Shown here piece after piece: positions 9,105 through 18,048 of a stretch of DNA of 64,000 nt. The DNA comes from Lonsdalea iberica. GTDB taxonomy: Bacteria; Pseudomonadota; Gammaproteobacteria; Enterobacterales; Enterobacteriaceae. The notes below the pieces were generated by a model. That model did not search any database, was not told where the DNA came from, and saw only the letters and a program-made list of their open reading frames with translations. The stretch spans positions 1 through 64,000 of the forward strand of contig NZ_LUTP01000018.1 in assembly GCF_002111585.1 (NCBI RefSeq). The letters run 5' to 3'. Within the stretch, counting starts at the first letter, position 1; each line of letters starts with the position of its first letter. The position numbers and the translations under genes are program-made.

Positions 9105-10619
9105 TTACTCTTTGACCGTATCTTCGAGGAAGAAGCGGCCCAGCGGGTTCTGATAGAAGCCCTTGATGTTTTTACGGCTGACGTTGCGGTACGGGCTGTA
9201 GTACAGATCGATCCAGTTCACGTCGGCTTTCGCGATTTTCTGCAAATCGATGTACATCTGCTCACGTTTTTTAGGATCGACTTCCAGGCGTGCCGCCGCA
9301 ACCAGCGCCTTCACTTTCTCGTTGTGGTAACGAGTCATGTAGTTCATGTTCGCATCGTGACCCAGCACGAAAGTGGTTTTCTGATCCGGGTCGAGCACAT
9401 CGTTGGTCCAGTACATGACAGAGATATCATAGTCGCCGGATACCAGCATGCCCCAGCTCTGGCTCGGGTCCACTTTCTGCAACGTAACGGTCACACCGGC
9501 TTTAGCCAGCTGTTGCTGCAACAGGATAGCAATTTGTTCATCCACTTCATCGCCCGCGTTCACCACGTAGTTGAGCTTCAGATGAGACGCGCCCGCCTCT
9601 GCCAGCATTTTCTTGGCTTTTTCCACGTCATAGGGACGCTTCAGGTTGTTGGCATAGTGGTAAACCGCACCGGCCGGAATATACGAGTTCGCCACCTGAC
9701 CGTAGCCGAAGGTAACGGTTTTCACAATGGCATCCTTGTCGATTGCATAGTCCAGCGCCTGGCGCACTTCCACTTTCGACAGCAGACCGTGTTCGTGGTT
9801 GATCAGCAGATGATCTTCACGCGTTGACGGATCCAGATGGATAGCCAGGTTCGGATCTTTTTGCAGGGAAACGATACGCGAGAACGGAACGTTGATCGCC
9901 GCATCCAGTTCGCCCGCCTGCACTTTCAGCATACGCGTGTTGTCGTCCGGAATGGTCTGCCACTCGACGCCATCCAAAGAGACCTTGTCCGCACGCCAGT
10001 AATGCGGATTTTTGACCAGCACCACACGGTCGCCACGCAGCCACTCTTTCACGCTGAATGCGCCGGAGCCGACTGGTTTTTCCGCGAACGCTTCTTCGCC
10101 CATCTCCTTCATTGCTTTTTCAGAAATGATGGACGCATTCGGCAAAGCCAGCTGAGATAGGAAAGGCACGGACGGCGCTTTCAGGGTGATCACCAACGTA
10201 CGCGGATCCGGCGCTTCCACTTTATCCATCACCATAAACGGGTCGCGCCACAGCGAATTTTCATTGTCACGCAGGCGCAGCAGGCTAAATGCGGCGTCGC
10301 TGGCCGTCACCGGCGTACCGTCCGAGAATACCGTATCGCGGATTTTCAGCGTGTAGACTTTGCCGTCCGGAGAAATCGTCCAGCTTTCAGCCAGCGCGGG
10401 CTCCAGTTTGGTGCCGGTCTTATCCACCCAGATCAGACGGTCAAGAACGTTGGAGAACACCCAGTTGTCTTCATTCTGCGTGGTTCTAATCGGGTCGAAA
10501 CTGGTGCTGTCCTCACGTCGTCCAATCGTCAGCACGCCTGCCGCTTGCGCCATCTCACTTGCCACACAAGCCGCCAGCAAAAGCCCGGCAGCTGCAACCT
10601 TTAAGTATTTACGCTTCAT
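9105..10619 (-). CDS. Peptide ABC transporter substrate-binding protein (SBP_bac_5, DppA/OppA-like)
   Basis: About 504 residues from the ATG at 10619, chosen over an in-frame start five codons upstream because GAGGGA sits just before it. The signal region (MKRKYLKVAAAGLLLAAC) carries a possible lipobox Cys18 but also a later AQA site, so lipoprotein or soluble periplasmic forms are both possible. The mature part has the family features: SFDPIRTTQNED near the start, LAESWTISPDGKVYTLKIR, GSGAFSVKEWLRGD, and the VRQALDYAIDKDAI helix. It should capture oligopeptides or peptide-like plant compounds for the permease encoded upstream. It is the last gene of the operon, overlapping the ATPase gene by 11 bases. 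In PipR-type loci such a protein helps deliver the inducer; this is inference here. Confidence 0.9.
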   Translation of the reverse strand: MKRKYLKVAAAGLLLAACVASEMAQAAGVLTIGRREDSTSFDPIRTTQNEDNWVFSNVLDRLIWVDKTGTKLEPALAESWTISPDGKVYTLKIRDTVFSDGTPVTASDAAFSLLRLRDNENSLWRDPFMVMDKVEAPDPRTLVITLKAPSVPFLSQLALPNASIISEKAMKEMGEEAFAEKPVGSGAFSVKEWLRGDRVVLVKNPHYWRADKVSLDGVEWQTIPDDNTRMLKVQAGELDAAINVPFSRIVSLQKDPNLAIHLDPSTREDHLLINHEHGLLSKVEVRQALDYAIDKDAIVKTVTFGYGQVANSYIPAGAVYHYANNLKRPYDVEKAKKMLAEAGASHLKLNYVVNAGDEVDEQIAILLQQQLAKAGVTVTLQKVDPSQSWGMLVSGDYDISVMYWTNDVLDPDQKTTFVLGHDANMNYMTRYHNEKVKALVAAARLEVDPKKREQMYIDLQKIAKADVNWIDLYYSPYRNVSRKNIKGFYQNPLGRFFLEDTVKE

Positions 10620-11637
10620 CAAACATTCCCTCATTTAACGGATTAATGGCTTGTTCGCCTTTGTCGTCCAACACGCAGGCGAAGGTATGACCGACAATAT
10701 GTCGGGTCTCTGGCGGCGCGCCATGCTGGCAGCGCGACAACGCATAGGGGCAACGCGGGTGAAACGCGCAGCCACGCGGCAAAGCTAGCGGGCTGGGCGG
10801 TTCGCCTGAAAGAGGATGGGCGGGCAGCGGCCGGTCGGGATCGATTTCCGGAATGGCCGTGATCAGCGCCGCGGTATAAGGATGGCGCGGATGGGTAAAC
10901 ACCGCCTCGACCGGACCCGACTCGACAATGCGCCCCAAATACATGACGGCTACGCGGTCGCACAGGCGTCGTACTATCGCCAGATCGTGGGCGATGAACA
11001 GGATGGCGAGGCCCATTTTGTCCCGCAGGTCCATCAGCAGGTTGATGATCTGCCCTTGAATGGAGACATCCAACGCCGCCACGCACTCATCGGCGACGAT
11101 CAGCCGCGGCTCCAAGGCCAGCGCCCGGGCAATGCCGGCGCGCTGGCACTGTCCTCCGCTCAGGGCGTCGGGCCGACGCAGTCCATGCTCTGGGTTTAGT
11201 CCCACCAGAATCAGCAGTTCTCTCACGCGTTCCTGGATCGCGGATTTCGGCACCTTGTGATGCACACGCAGCACCTCGGCGATGCTGTCGCCGATGGTCT
11301 GACGCGGGTTCAGGGAGGAGAACGGGTCTTGGAAGATCATGGCCGTTTGCTGCCGCAAACGGGCGATTTCCTGTTTGCTGCCCGGCGTGATCGGCTCGCC
11401 GTCAAAGTACACGCGGCCGCCAACGGCGGGCTCCAGTTGGAGCAGCGCTCGCCCCAATGTGCTTTTGCCGCTGCCGGACTCGCCGACCAAACCGAGCACT
11501 TCCCCGGCCTGAATATGCAAGCTGACGCCGTTAACCGCGTGCAGACTCCGTTTATTAAACAGAAAGCCGCCGACCGGGAAACTGACTTGCAGATTGTCTG
11601 CCGCCAGTAGCGGCGCCGTAGATTCAACCGGACTCAC
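10609..11637 (-). CDS. Peptide ABC transporter ATP-binding protein (DppF/OppF-like)
   Basis: 342 residues starting at GTG, whose first base is shared with the stop codon of the preceding gene. It contains Walker A GESGSGKST, the Q-loop region (FQDPFSSLNPR), signature LSGGQCQRAGIARAL, Walker B (LIVADECVAALD, Cys in place of the common Pro) and the C-terminal oligopeptide-transporter extension with cysteines around CAFHPRCPYALSRC. It energises import together with the DppD-like partner. The gene order B-C-D-F-A puts the binding protein last, unlike the E. coli dpp operon. Confidence 0.92.
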   Translation of the reverse strand: MSPVESTAPLLAADNLQVSFPVGGFLFNKRSLHAVNGVSLHIQAGEVLGLVGESGSGKSTLGRALLQLEPAVGGRVYFDGEPITPGSKQEIARLRQQTAMIFQDPFSSLNPRQTIGDSIAEVLRVHHKVPKSAIQERVRELLILVGLNPEHGLRRPDALSGGQCQRAGIARALALEPRLIVADECVAALDVSIQGQIINLLMDLRDKMGLAILFIAHDLAIVRRLCDRVAVMYLGRIVESGPVEAVFTHPRHPYTAALITAIPEIDPDRPLPAHPLSGEPPSPLALPRGCAFHPRCPYALSRCQHGAPPETRHIVGHTFACVLDDKGEQAINPLNEGMFDEA

Positions 11638-12623
11638 TATAGACTCTCCTCGTGGTTCAGCGTGGCGAACGGGTGATGGCAGGCGGCGCCGTGCGTATGA
11701 TTCTGCATTTCACTGTACATATCGGGTCGTACCGCTTTGCAAATCTCGGTGGCGTAACGACAACGAGGATGGAATCGACAACCGCCGGGAAAATGTTCCG
11801 CCACCGGCGGTTGGCCCTTGATGGTCGCCATGTGTCCGCTGCCGCCGGCGCTGACCGGCTGGCAGTCGATCAGCCCCTGCGTGTAGGGATGCAAGGCATC
11901 GGCCAGCACCTCGCGTTTACGGCCCAGCTCACACAGACGCCCGGCATACATCACCGCGATCCGGTCGCAGGTCTGCGCCACGACGCCGAGGTCATGCGTA
12001 ATCAGAATAATCGCCACGCCGAGCCGGTCTCGCAAATCGCTGAGCAGCCGCAGGATTTGCATCTGTACCGTGACGTCCAACGCCGTCGTCGGCTCGTCAG
12101 CAATCAGTATTTTGGGCTCGGACGCGAGCGCCACGGCGATCATCGCCCGCTGACGCATACCACCGGAGAATTCATGGGGATAGTTGTGTATCCGTCGTTC
12201 GGGGTCAGGGATCCCCACCTGCCGCAACAGCGCCACGGCGTGCGCTTTCGCCTCGCGGCGGCTGGCGCCGAAGTGCAGACGTCGGCTTTCGGCAATCTGC
12301 GCGCCGACGGTCATCACCGGGTTTAGGTGGCTGGTCGGATTCTGGAAAATCATGCCGACCTGCCGACCACGCACGCTGGAAAGTTCCCGATCCGACAGCG
12401 AGAGAATATCGCGTCCGTTAAGGTTAATTTCGCCAGAGACAACGCGCAGCGCTTCTCCGGGGAGCAACCGCATCATCGCGCGACAGGTCACCGTCTTGCC
12501 GGAACCGCTTTCGCCCACCAACCCGAGGATCTCGCCCTCGCGCAATTGGAGTGAAACATCATCCACCAGCGCAATGCCCTGGCGGTTGACGACCGTTAGA
12601 TGTGATAACGCCAGTAACGTCAT
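11637..12623 (-). CDS. Peptide ABC transporter ATP-binding protein (DppD/OppD-like)
   Basis: 328 residues. Walker A is GESGSGKTV, the signature FSGGMRQRAMIAVAL, Walker B ILIADEPTTALD, and the H-loop lies in ITHDLGVV. The C-terminal cysteine-containing segment (GGCRFHPRCRYATEIC) is typical of oligopeptide transporter ATPases. ATGA overlap with the upstream permease gene and a shared base with the downstream ATPase gene indicate one translationally coupled transcript. It pairs with the DppF-like subunit in the cytoplasmic ATPase dimer. Confidence 0.92.
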   Translation of the reverse strand: MTLLALSHLTVVNRQGIALVDDVSLQLREGEILGLVGESGSGKTVTCRAMMRLLPGEALRVVSGEINLNGRDILSLSDRELSSVRGRQVGMIFQNPTSHLNPVMTVGAQIAESRRLHFGASRREAKAHAVALLRQVGIPDPERRIHNYPHEFSGGMRQRAMIAVALASEPKILIADEPTTALDVTVQMQILRLLSDLRDRLGVAIILITHDLGVVAQTCDRIAVMYAGRLCELGRKREVLADALHPYTQGLIDCQPVSAGGSGHMATIKGQPPVAEHFPGGCRFHPRCRYATEICKAVRPDMYSEMQNHTHGAACHHPFATLNHEESL

Positions 12624-13465
12624 GGCCGTTCTCCTAAGAGGTCGCCCAGACCGTCCGCCAGCAGGCTAAAGCCCATTGCTAACAGCACAATCGCCAGCCC
12701 GGGAAACGTGGTGATCCACCAGGCGGTGGTAATGAAGCTTTGCCCTTCGGCCACCATCACGCCCCATTCGGCCGTCGGCGGCTGTACGCCCAGCCCCAGG
12801 TAACTGATCGCGGCGCCATTAAGCAGCACCAGCACGCAGTCAGACATGGCGAAGACCACAGAGCCGGTCAGCGCGTTAGGCAACAAATGAACGAAGAGAA
12901 TACGCGGGTGGCTGAATCCCAGACTGCGCACCGCCAGCATGAAATCACGATGCTTTAACGACAGTACCTGAGCTCGCACCAGTCGGGCGTACGTGACCCA
13001 ACCCACCATCGCCATCGCGATATAAAAGCTGGCCAATCCCGGCCCCAGGACCGCGATAATCGACAGCATCAGCACCAAAAACGGAAACGCCAGAATGATG
13101 TCGATACAGCGCATCAGCAGCGTGTCCACGACGCCGCCGACGTAGCCGGACAACGCGCCAATCGAGGTACCGATCATAAAGGGAAAGATGACCCCCAGCA
13201 GGCAGATCTGCAGGTCAACGCGCGCGCCCCAGATGACGCGGGAGAAGATGTCCCGGCCGAAGTTATCAGTGCCGAACAGGTGACTGAGGCCCGGCGGCAT
13301 CAAGCTGGCGGTGGGGTCCTGCGCGATCGGATCGAACGGCGCGACCCACGGCGCGAACACGGCCAGTAACGCCCAAAGCCCGACGATGGTCAGGCCGCCG
13401 CGTAATGCCAGATGGCGGGGAAACGCCAGCCACGGCAGCCGCCGCGTCACAGGTATCTGACTCAT
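12620..13465 (-). CDS. Peptide ABC transporter permease (DppC/OppC-like)
   Basis: 281 residues with an N-terminal hydrophobic segment (about 25-47), the LFGTDNFGRDIFSRVIWGAR motif characteristic of OppC/DppC (about 64-83) and four to five further membrane helices. The EAA-type loop appears around ARLVRAQVLSLKHRDFMLAVRSLG. It forms the inner-membrane channel with the DppB-like permease. It overlaps both neighbours by four bases. Confidence 0.92.
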   Translation of the reverse strand: MSQIPVTRRLPWLAFPRHLALRGGLTIVGLWALLAVFAPWVAPFDPIAQDPTASLMPPGLSHLFGTDNFGRDIFSRVIWGARVDLQICLLGVIFPFMIGTSIGALSGYVGGVVDTLLMRCIDIILAFPFLVLMLSIIAVLGPGLASFYIAMAMVGWVTYARLVRAQVLSLKHRDFMLAVRSLGFSHPRILFVHLLPNALTGSVVFAMSDCVLVLLNGAAISYLGLGVQPPTAEWGVMVAEGQSFITTAWWITTFPGLAIVLLAMGFSLLADGLGDLLGERP

Positions 13466-14400
13466 AGTTTGATCCTCGGATCCAGCGCGACCGTGAGCAG
13501 GTCGGCGATCAGGTTAACCGTGACGGTCCCCAACGCAAAAACCAGCACAACGCCCTGCACCACCATATAGTCCCGGCTGAAAATGGCCTTGATTAACAAC
13601 TGCCCCATGCCGGGGATAGCGAATACGCTTTCAATCACCACGGTGCTGCCGATCAGCCAGCCGATGTTAACCGCCAGCAGATTGATGGTCGGCACCAGCG
13701 AATTCGGCAAAATATGCCGCCAGAAAATACGCGACTCCGGTTGCCCGCGCGCGCGCGCGGCCGTCACGTAGTCGCTTTTCATTTCCATCAGCAGGCTGGC
13801 GCGCAGGTTGCGGGTCAATACCGCAGATAGCGCCAACGCAACCGTCAGGCAAGGCAACACCATGTGATGCAGGCGATCCAGCAGATCGCGGCCATAACCG
13901 GACACCGGGAACCAACCCAGTTCAATGCTGAACAACAGGATCATCATGATGCCGAGCCAAAAAGCGGGAAAACCCAGACCGGCGGTGGAGAAAAGTCGAA
14001 TCACCTGATCGGCCAGTTTGCCGCGCCGCCGCGCCGCCCAGGACGCCAGCGGAATGGTGAGCAAGAGCGCTAAAACCACGCTACCCGCAATCAGCCAAAT
14101 CGTCGGCTCAATACGCGAACCGATGACTTTCAGGGTATCGACTTTATAAACGATGGATTTGCCCAGCTCGCCGTGAAACAGATTACGAAGAAAGTAGAAG
14201 TACTGTAACCATACCGGCTGGTCTAAGCCGTACTGTTCGCGCACCCGGGCCAGCGCACCTGGGGTGGCACGCACGCCGAGAAGAATTCGGGCCGGGTCGC
14301 CGGGGATCGCTCGCACCATCGCGAAGGTGATGATACTGATGCCGAAAAGCACCGGCAGCAATTGCAGTGGTCTAAATAATATAAACCGATAACGATGCAT
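13462..14400 (-). CDS. Peptide ABC transporter permease (DppB/OppB-like), first gene of the operon
   Basis: 312 residues. It begins with the usual LQLLPVLFGISIITFAMVRAIPGDPA segment of OppB/DppB proteins (first helix plus periplasmic motif), followed by five further membrane helices. The cytoplasmic loop near residues 210-235 (MKSDYVTAARARGQPESRIFWRH) is the conserved EAA motif. AGGGAA precedes the ATG by 6 bases. It heads a five-gene operon and is divergent from a LuxR solo gene across a 523-base gap, which suggests control by that regulator. Confidence 0.92.
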   Translation of the reverse strand: MHRYRFILFRPLQLLPVLFGISIITFAMVRAIPGDPARILLGVRATPGALARVREQYGLDQPVWLQYFYFLRNLFHGELGKSIVYKVDTLKVIGSRIEPTIWLIAGSVVLALLLTIPLASWAARRRGKLADQVIRLFSTAGLGFPAFWLGIMMILLFSIELGWFPVSGYGRDLLDRLHHMVLPCLTVALALSAVLTRNLRASLLMEMKSDYVTAARARGQPESRIFWRHILPNSLVPTINLLAVNIGWLIGSTVVIESVFAIPGMGQLLIKAIFSRDYMVVQGVVLVFALGTVTVNLIADLLTVALDPRIKL

Positions 14401-14577
14401 ACTAATTCCCTGTGTTTATGCTGGCGTATCTATTAATGACACCGCTAAGAACGGTTTGGCACAAACGGGTTGAGCCAAAAATCAAGCATCGCGCAGCGTG
14501 ACCGGAAATGAAGAAACCGGCCGCAATAACGCGATTGCTAGGGAGCCTACCAGGTCGTTTTTATGGATTAACGACTT

Positions 14578-14596
14578 ACCAGAATGAAGCTCTGGT
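14578..14596. promoter_or_regulatory. Candidate lux-box-like dyad
   Basis: ACCAGA, 7-base spacer ATGAAGC, TCTGGT: a perfect 6+6 dyad of 19 bases. Canonical lux boxes are 20-base ACCTG-N10-CAGGT dyads, so this is similar in size and outer bases but not a consensus match. It lies about 180 bases upstream of the DppB-like start. Confidence 0.4.
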
Positions 14597-14782
14597 CGGT
14601 GAAAGCATCATTTTTCAAAATGACGAGTATCCATACCCAAAAATGACCATTCACTTCAATAGTATGCCTTTTTTGTCTTTTCATTTCATTCAACATAAGG
14701 GTTACTAATGAAAGAAAAACACAAAACATCACAAAAACCCCTGACAGACGGGAATCTACCCAATCATACCGGCCGTGAATAG

Positions 14783-14821
14783 TTAGCAAAAATGCTAGTT
14801 TTGCCTTAGTAAAAATGCTAG
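14783..14821. repeat. Paired AAAAATGCTAG direct repeats with a small TAGCA/TGCTA dyad
   Basis: AAAAATGCTAG occurs twice, about 22 bases apart (near 14789 and 14811). The first copy forms a TAGCA-AAAA-TGCTA inverted repeat. The related TTTTACTA string recurs in the gap before the iminopeptidase gene (near 15690), so a shared protein-binding site is conceivable. Confidence 0.45.
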
Positions 14822-14923
14822 GTTACGCTTGGTTATTGACCGGGTTGAGGCCGAACATGCGCTCTGGCAACTGTACCGACCATCGTCCTCTTTTTAACGG
14901 GCTACATTTTGCGGAGGGTAATC

Positions 14924-15679
14924 ATGGATAAGACTACTCAGCTTACCTCGTTGAAATGTTCAGCGACTTCGCTGGACGACGCTTTTGATCATATGTTCGC
15001 GCAAACGTTACACCTCGGATTCGACCGGGTGATTTATGACTACGCTCCGGTTCCCCGGACAATGGATGGGAAATTGATCAACCCTTCGCTGCTGCGTGTC
15101 AATAACGTGCCGGAAGACATGCCGTTGCAATGGTTCGAGAATGGTTTCTTTCAGATGGATGTCGTACAGCATCACGCTCTGGAGACCTGTGCGCCGTTTG
15201 TGTGGTCATATCAACGTCCAGAACGGACCCCCCTTCGCTCACGTATCGGCGAAGAACATGAGTGCGTCACGCATTATATGCGTGAAAACGGCATGCCATG
15301 CGGCGCGACCGTTCCTTTACATCTGCCTCGCGGAGGCTTCGCCACCGTAACCGCCATTTTGAATAGCGCTCATGAAGAACAGGATATCGGCAGTACCTTG
15401 TCCGATCTGACCTTTATTGCTCACCGCTTCCAGGAATCGGCATTCCCCCTGTTCAGCGAAGATCTGATGACCTGTCAGTACGTCCACCTGACCAAACGCG
15501 AACGCGAATGCCTGGCGTGGTCGGCGGAAGGTCTGACGGCGAAAGAGATCGCCCGCAAACTGAACCGTTCTGTCGCGACCGTTACGCTGCATCTGAACAA
15601 CGCCACCAAGAAGCTAGGGGCGAATAATCGGGTGCAGGCCGTCGTTCGCGCCATGTACTATCACCTCCTCGATAGCTAA
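14924..15679 (+). CDS. LuxR solo of the plant-responsive (PipR/OryR) subfamily
   Basis: 251 residues from the ATG at 14924, preceded by GGAGGG. It has an N-terminal autoinducer-binding domain (about 15-165) and a C-terminal LuxR/FixJ helix-turn-helix (about 188-245: LTKREREC, then GLTAKEIARKLNRS). Aligned to TraR, the Trp57 position is Met (M66) and the Tyr61 position is Trp (W70), while Asp70 and Trp85 are kept (D79, W94); Pro71 is Val (V80). Met57/Trp61 is the hallmark of plant-associated LuxR solos that answer plant compounds rather than acyl-homoserine lactones. No luxI gene is nearby. An iminopeptidase gene downstream and a divergent peptide ABC operon match the known PipR arrangement. 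Ligand and targets are inferred. Confidence 0.88.
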   Translation: MDKTTQLTSLKCSATSLDDAFDHMFAQTLHLGFDRVIYDYAPVPRTMDGKLINPSLLRVNNVPEDMPLQWFENGFFQMDVVQHHALETCAPFVWSYQRPERTPLRSRIGEEHECVTHYMRENGMPCGATVPLHLPRGGFATVTAILNSAHEEQDIGSTLSDLTFIAHRFQESAFPLFSEDLMTCQYVHLTKRERECLAWSAEGLTAKEIARKLNRSVATVTLHLNNATKKLGANNRVQAVVRAMYYHLLDS

Positions 15680-15765
15680 AACTATCTATTTTACTAGCTT
15701 TCCGCTTTCGCTGACGCGACATACTCTTAAGCCAGACTTAACAGACATAAGAGTGGCCGTCATCT

Positions 15766-16662
15766 ATGAACACTGTCAGCGAAGGTTTTGCCCCTTTTCT
15801 CCAGTATCAAACCTGGTACCGAATCACCGGTGATTTACATAATGGTATGACACCGTTGGTCGTTGTCCACGGCGGTCCCGGCTGCACCCACGATTACGTT
15901 GATTCATTTAAAGATATCGCCAACACAGGGCGCCCTGTCGTTCATTACGATCAGTTAGGTAATGGCCGTTCGACGCACTTACGGGAAAAACCAGCCGATT
16001 TCTGGCAGATCGCTTTATTCCTTGATGAGCTGGATAACCTGTTAAAACATCTTAACATTCAGGACGACTACGCACTGCTGGGTCAGTCTTGGGGCGGCAT
16101 CCTGATTTCAGAACATGCCGTAAGGTGTCCAACCGGTTTGAAAGCTATCGTTATCGCCAACTCGCCGGCGTCTATCCCGTTATGGCTGCAGGCCGCCAAG
16201 AGACTGCGCGCCGAATTGCCAGAAGCGGTCCAGGCCACGCTGCTGGAACATGAAACGGCGGGAACAGTGGATAGCGAACCTTATCGCGAAGCATCACAGG
16301 TGTTTTATCAACGTCATGTCTGCCGCTTAAATCCGTGGCCGGCAGAGGTAACACGCACTTTTGATGCTATCGATGCAGATCCTACGGTTTATCACGCCAT
16401 GAATGGACCGACCGAGTTTCATGTTATCGGCAGCTTGAAAGACTGGAGCATCATCGATCGCGTCAAGGCTATCAACGTCCCAACCCTTTTGATTTCGGGG
16501 CGTTACGACGAAGCATCCCCAGAAACCATCCAACCTTTTGCAGACGGCATCGCTGATGTTGAGTGGGTTATTTTTGAACACTCAAGCCATATGCCGCATG
16601 TCGAAGAGCGCGAAGAATGCATGAAAACCGTCGGTAGTTTTCTGCAAAGAAAGATTAGTTAA
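15766..16662 (+). CDS. pip: Proline iminopeptidase (alpha/beta hydrolase, peptidase S33)
   Basis: 298 residues with the S33 layout: the oxyanion HGGPG motif (about 35-39), the nucleophile elbow GQSWGG (Ser about 109), the acid Asp in [10 protein letters not shown] (about 246) and catalytic His in HSSHMPH near the C-terminus. These enzymes remove N-terminal proline or act on related amide bonds in the cytoplasm. It lies 86 bases after the LuxR solo gene on the same strand and is followed by a strong terminator. In plant-responsive LuxR loci a pip gene is the conserved neighbour and regulated target. It probably hydrolyses peptides or peptide-like plant molecules brought in by the adjacent ABC transporter; the real substrate is unknown. 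Confidence 0.88.
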   Translation: MNTVSEGFAPFLQYQTWYRITGDLHNGMTPLVVVHGGPGCTHDYVDSFKDIANTGRPVVHYDQLGNGRSTHLREKPADFWQIALFLDELDNLLKHLNIQDDYALLGQSWGGILISEHAVRCPTGLKAIVIANSPASIPLWLQAAKRLRAELPEAVQATLLEHETAGTVDSEPYREASQVFYQRHVCRLNPWPAEVTRTFDAIDADPTVYHAMNGPTEFHVIGSLKDWSIIDRVKAINVPTLLISGRYDEASPETIQPFADGIADVEWVIFEHSSHMPHVEEREECMKTVGSFLQRKIS

Positions 16663-16713
16663 CATAAGAAGAAAGGCCAATACCAGGGAAAGCGACATTT
16701 TGTCGCCATTGTA

Positions 16714-16750
16714 AAACGCGCCGGCGAAAACGGCCGGCGCGTTTCTTTTT
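16714..16750 (+). terminator. Rho-independent terminator after the iminopeptidase gene
   Basis: AAACGCGCCGGC / GCCGGCGCGTTT stem (12 bp, loop GAAAACG), with TTTCTTTTT at the 3' end; 51 bases past the stop. Confidence 0.85.
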
Positions 16751-16751
16751 C

Positions 16752-17090
16752 TAGAGCGCTATAAAGCGCCGGGCTGCCCCTTTGGCCCCGAGGTTAACCC
16801 CCGCTGCCTGAGCCGAGCGTTCAGGCAATAGGCCGGTTCCTCATCAATTCCTGACAAGATCGCCAAGGAATGGCGCGATCTTATTCACAGTCGCATTCCT
16901 GTTTTTCCTCACACGCCCGGTTGATTTTTGCCCTGCGCCAGTCGCTACGACGGCGGGGTATCCGCGCCTCTCGCAAATTCCCGGACCCGCCAAGTCTCCT
17001 CTTTTTCCATCAACAAAAGGGGATTAGTCAGAATGGCTCCCCCGTTCAACCACGGTAAAATGCGACACACAGCATCAGCGTCGCATCACG
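16752..17090. other. Intergenic region, nothing recognised
   Basis: About 340 bases between the iminopeptidase terminator and a nucleoside permease remnant. There are some short dyads but no gene or RNA that I can support. Confidence 0.4.
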
Positions 17091-17216
17091 TTAGGCCAAC
17101 GGCCCAGAAACGGCCTGGCGACGTGAATGTCGATACCGGAAAGCCACGCCAAACACAATCCCCAACACCAGCGTGTAGCCGGCGAAAGTCAGCCAGAAAG
17201 CCTGCCAGTCCTTGAT
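17091..17216 (-). pseudogene. C-terminal remnant of a nucleoside permease (NupG/XapB-like)
   Basis: About 41 codons plus a stop on the minus strand, reading DWQAFWLTFAGYTLVLG then a hydrophobic helix ending FGVAFRYRH and a basic tail. This resembles the last membrane helix of NupG/XapB-family nucleoside:H+ symporters, which carry a WQxxWxxFAxYxLVL pattern. It starts within a few bases of the phosphorylase stop, where xapB follows xapA in E. coli, so almost the whole permease gene seems deleted. The family assignment rests on a short stretch. Confidence 0.6.
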
Positions 17217-17220
17217 GTCG

Positions 17221-18048
17221 TTAGGCGACGCGCGCTTTGAAAAATGCGCGGATCAACCGGATGAAGTCCCCGGAGGCCAGCGCCGCGCATCGCAACGTTT
17301 GCGCATGCGACAGCACCGTATCGGACATCCCTTCGGCATAGTTCGTCATCGCAGATACTGCGAGCACCTTCAAACCGCAGTGGCGCGCGGCCAGAACCTC
17401 GGGGACCACCGACATCCCCACCACATCGCATCCCACCCTTTTCATCATGCGAATTTCCGCTGGCGTTTCGAAGTTAGGACCGGTGTACCCGGCGAACACG
17501 CCCTCGGCGAGATCGATCCCCAATTGGGTGGCGACCTGATGCAGCTCCCCGCGCAACTCGCTGTCATAGGCATTGGCCAAGCTGAAGAACCGCGGCCCGA
17601 AGCGTTCGTCATTCTCACCCACCAGCGGCGATTCCGGCATGAAGTTGATATGGTCGGTCAACGCCACTAACCGGCCGGGCGCCACCGACTGACGCAGCGA
17701 TCCCGCCGCGCTCGTCACCAGTAGGAACTCACAGCCCAACAGCCGGAACGTCCGCACGGCGGTCGTCATCACCGTCATGCCCCGGCCTTCGTAGTAATGG
17801 CCACGGCCTTTCATGCATAAAACGGGAACACCTTCCAGGTAGCCCGCCACCAGCTTGCCTGCATGGCCTTCCACGCTACTGACCGGGAAACCGGGCAGTT
17901 CGGCGTAGTCGAATTCAACGATGTCGGTCATAGCGTCGGCCAGCTCGCCGAGACCAGAGCCGAGAATCAACGCCGCGTTCGGCTTAAAATCCGGTCGTTT
18001 TTGGCGAATCAGCGTCGCGCAGGTGATGGCATCTTCGGAGTTGAACAT
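17221..18048 (-). CDS. xapA: Purine nucleoside phosphorylase (trimeric, XapA/PunA type)
   Basis: 275 residues, close in length and pattern to E. coli XapA. It has the phosphate-binding ILGSGLGELAD near residue 30, GHAGKLVAGYLEGVPV, the CMKGRGHYYEGRGM motif (about 80-95), the SAAGSL segment (about 115), and GPNFETPAEIRMM plus VVGMSVVPEV for base and ribose contacts. It splits purine nucleosides with phosphate to base and ribose-1-phosphate. Xanthosine preference is inferred from similarity to XapA and from the permease remnant that follows it. It stands divergent from an MFS transporter gene across 350 bases. Confidence 0.85.
   Translation of the reverse strand: MFNSEDAITCATLIRQKRPDFKPNAALILGSGLGELADAMTDIVEFDYAELPGFPVSSVEGHAGKLVAGYLEGVPVLCMKGRGHYYEGRGMTVMTTAVRTFRLLGCEFLLVTSAAGSLRQSVAPGRLVALTDHINFMPESPLVGENDERFGPRFFSLANAYDSELRGELHQVATQLGIDLAEGVFAGYTGPNFETPAEIRMMKRVGCDVVGMSVVPEVLAARHCGLKVLAVSAMTNYAEGMSDTVLSHAQTLRCAALASGDFIRLIRAFFKARVA

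Larger units (their letters stand above)
14401..14923. promoter_or_regulatory. Divergent control region between the peptide ABC operon and the LuxR solo gene
   Basis: 523 bases without a supported gene. It must hold promoters in both directions. Notable elements are a 19-base dyad (14578-14596) and a pair of AAAAATGCTAG direct repeats (14783-14821), annotated separately. The 3' end carries the GGAGGG ribosome site of the LuxR-type gene. Confidence 0.6.
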
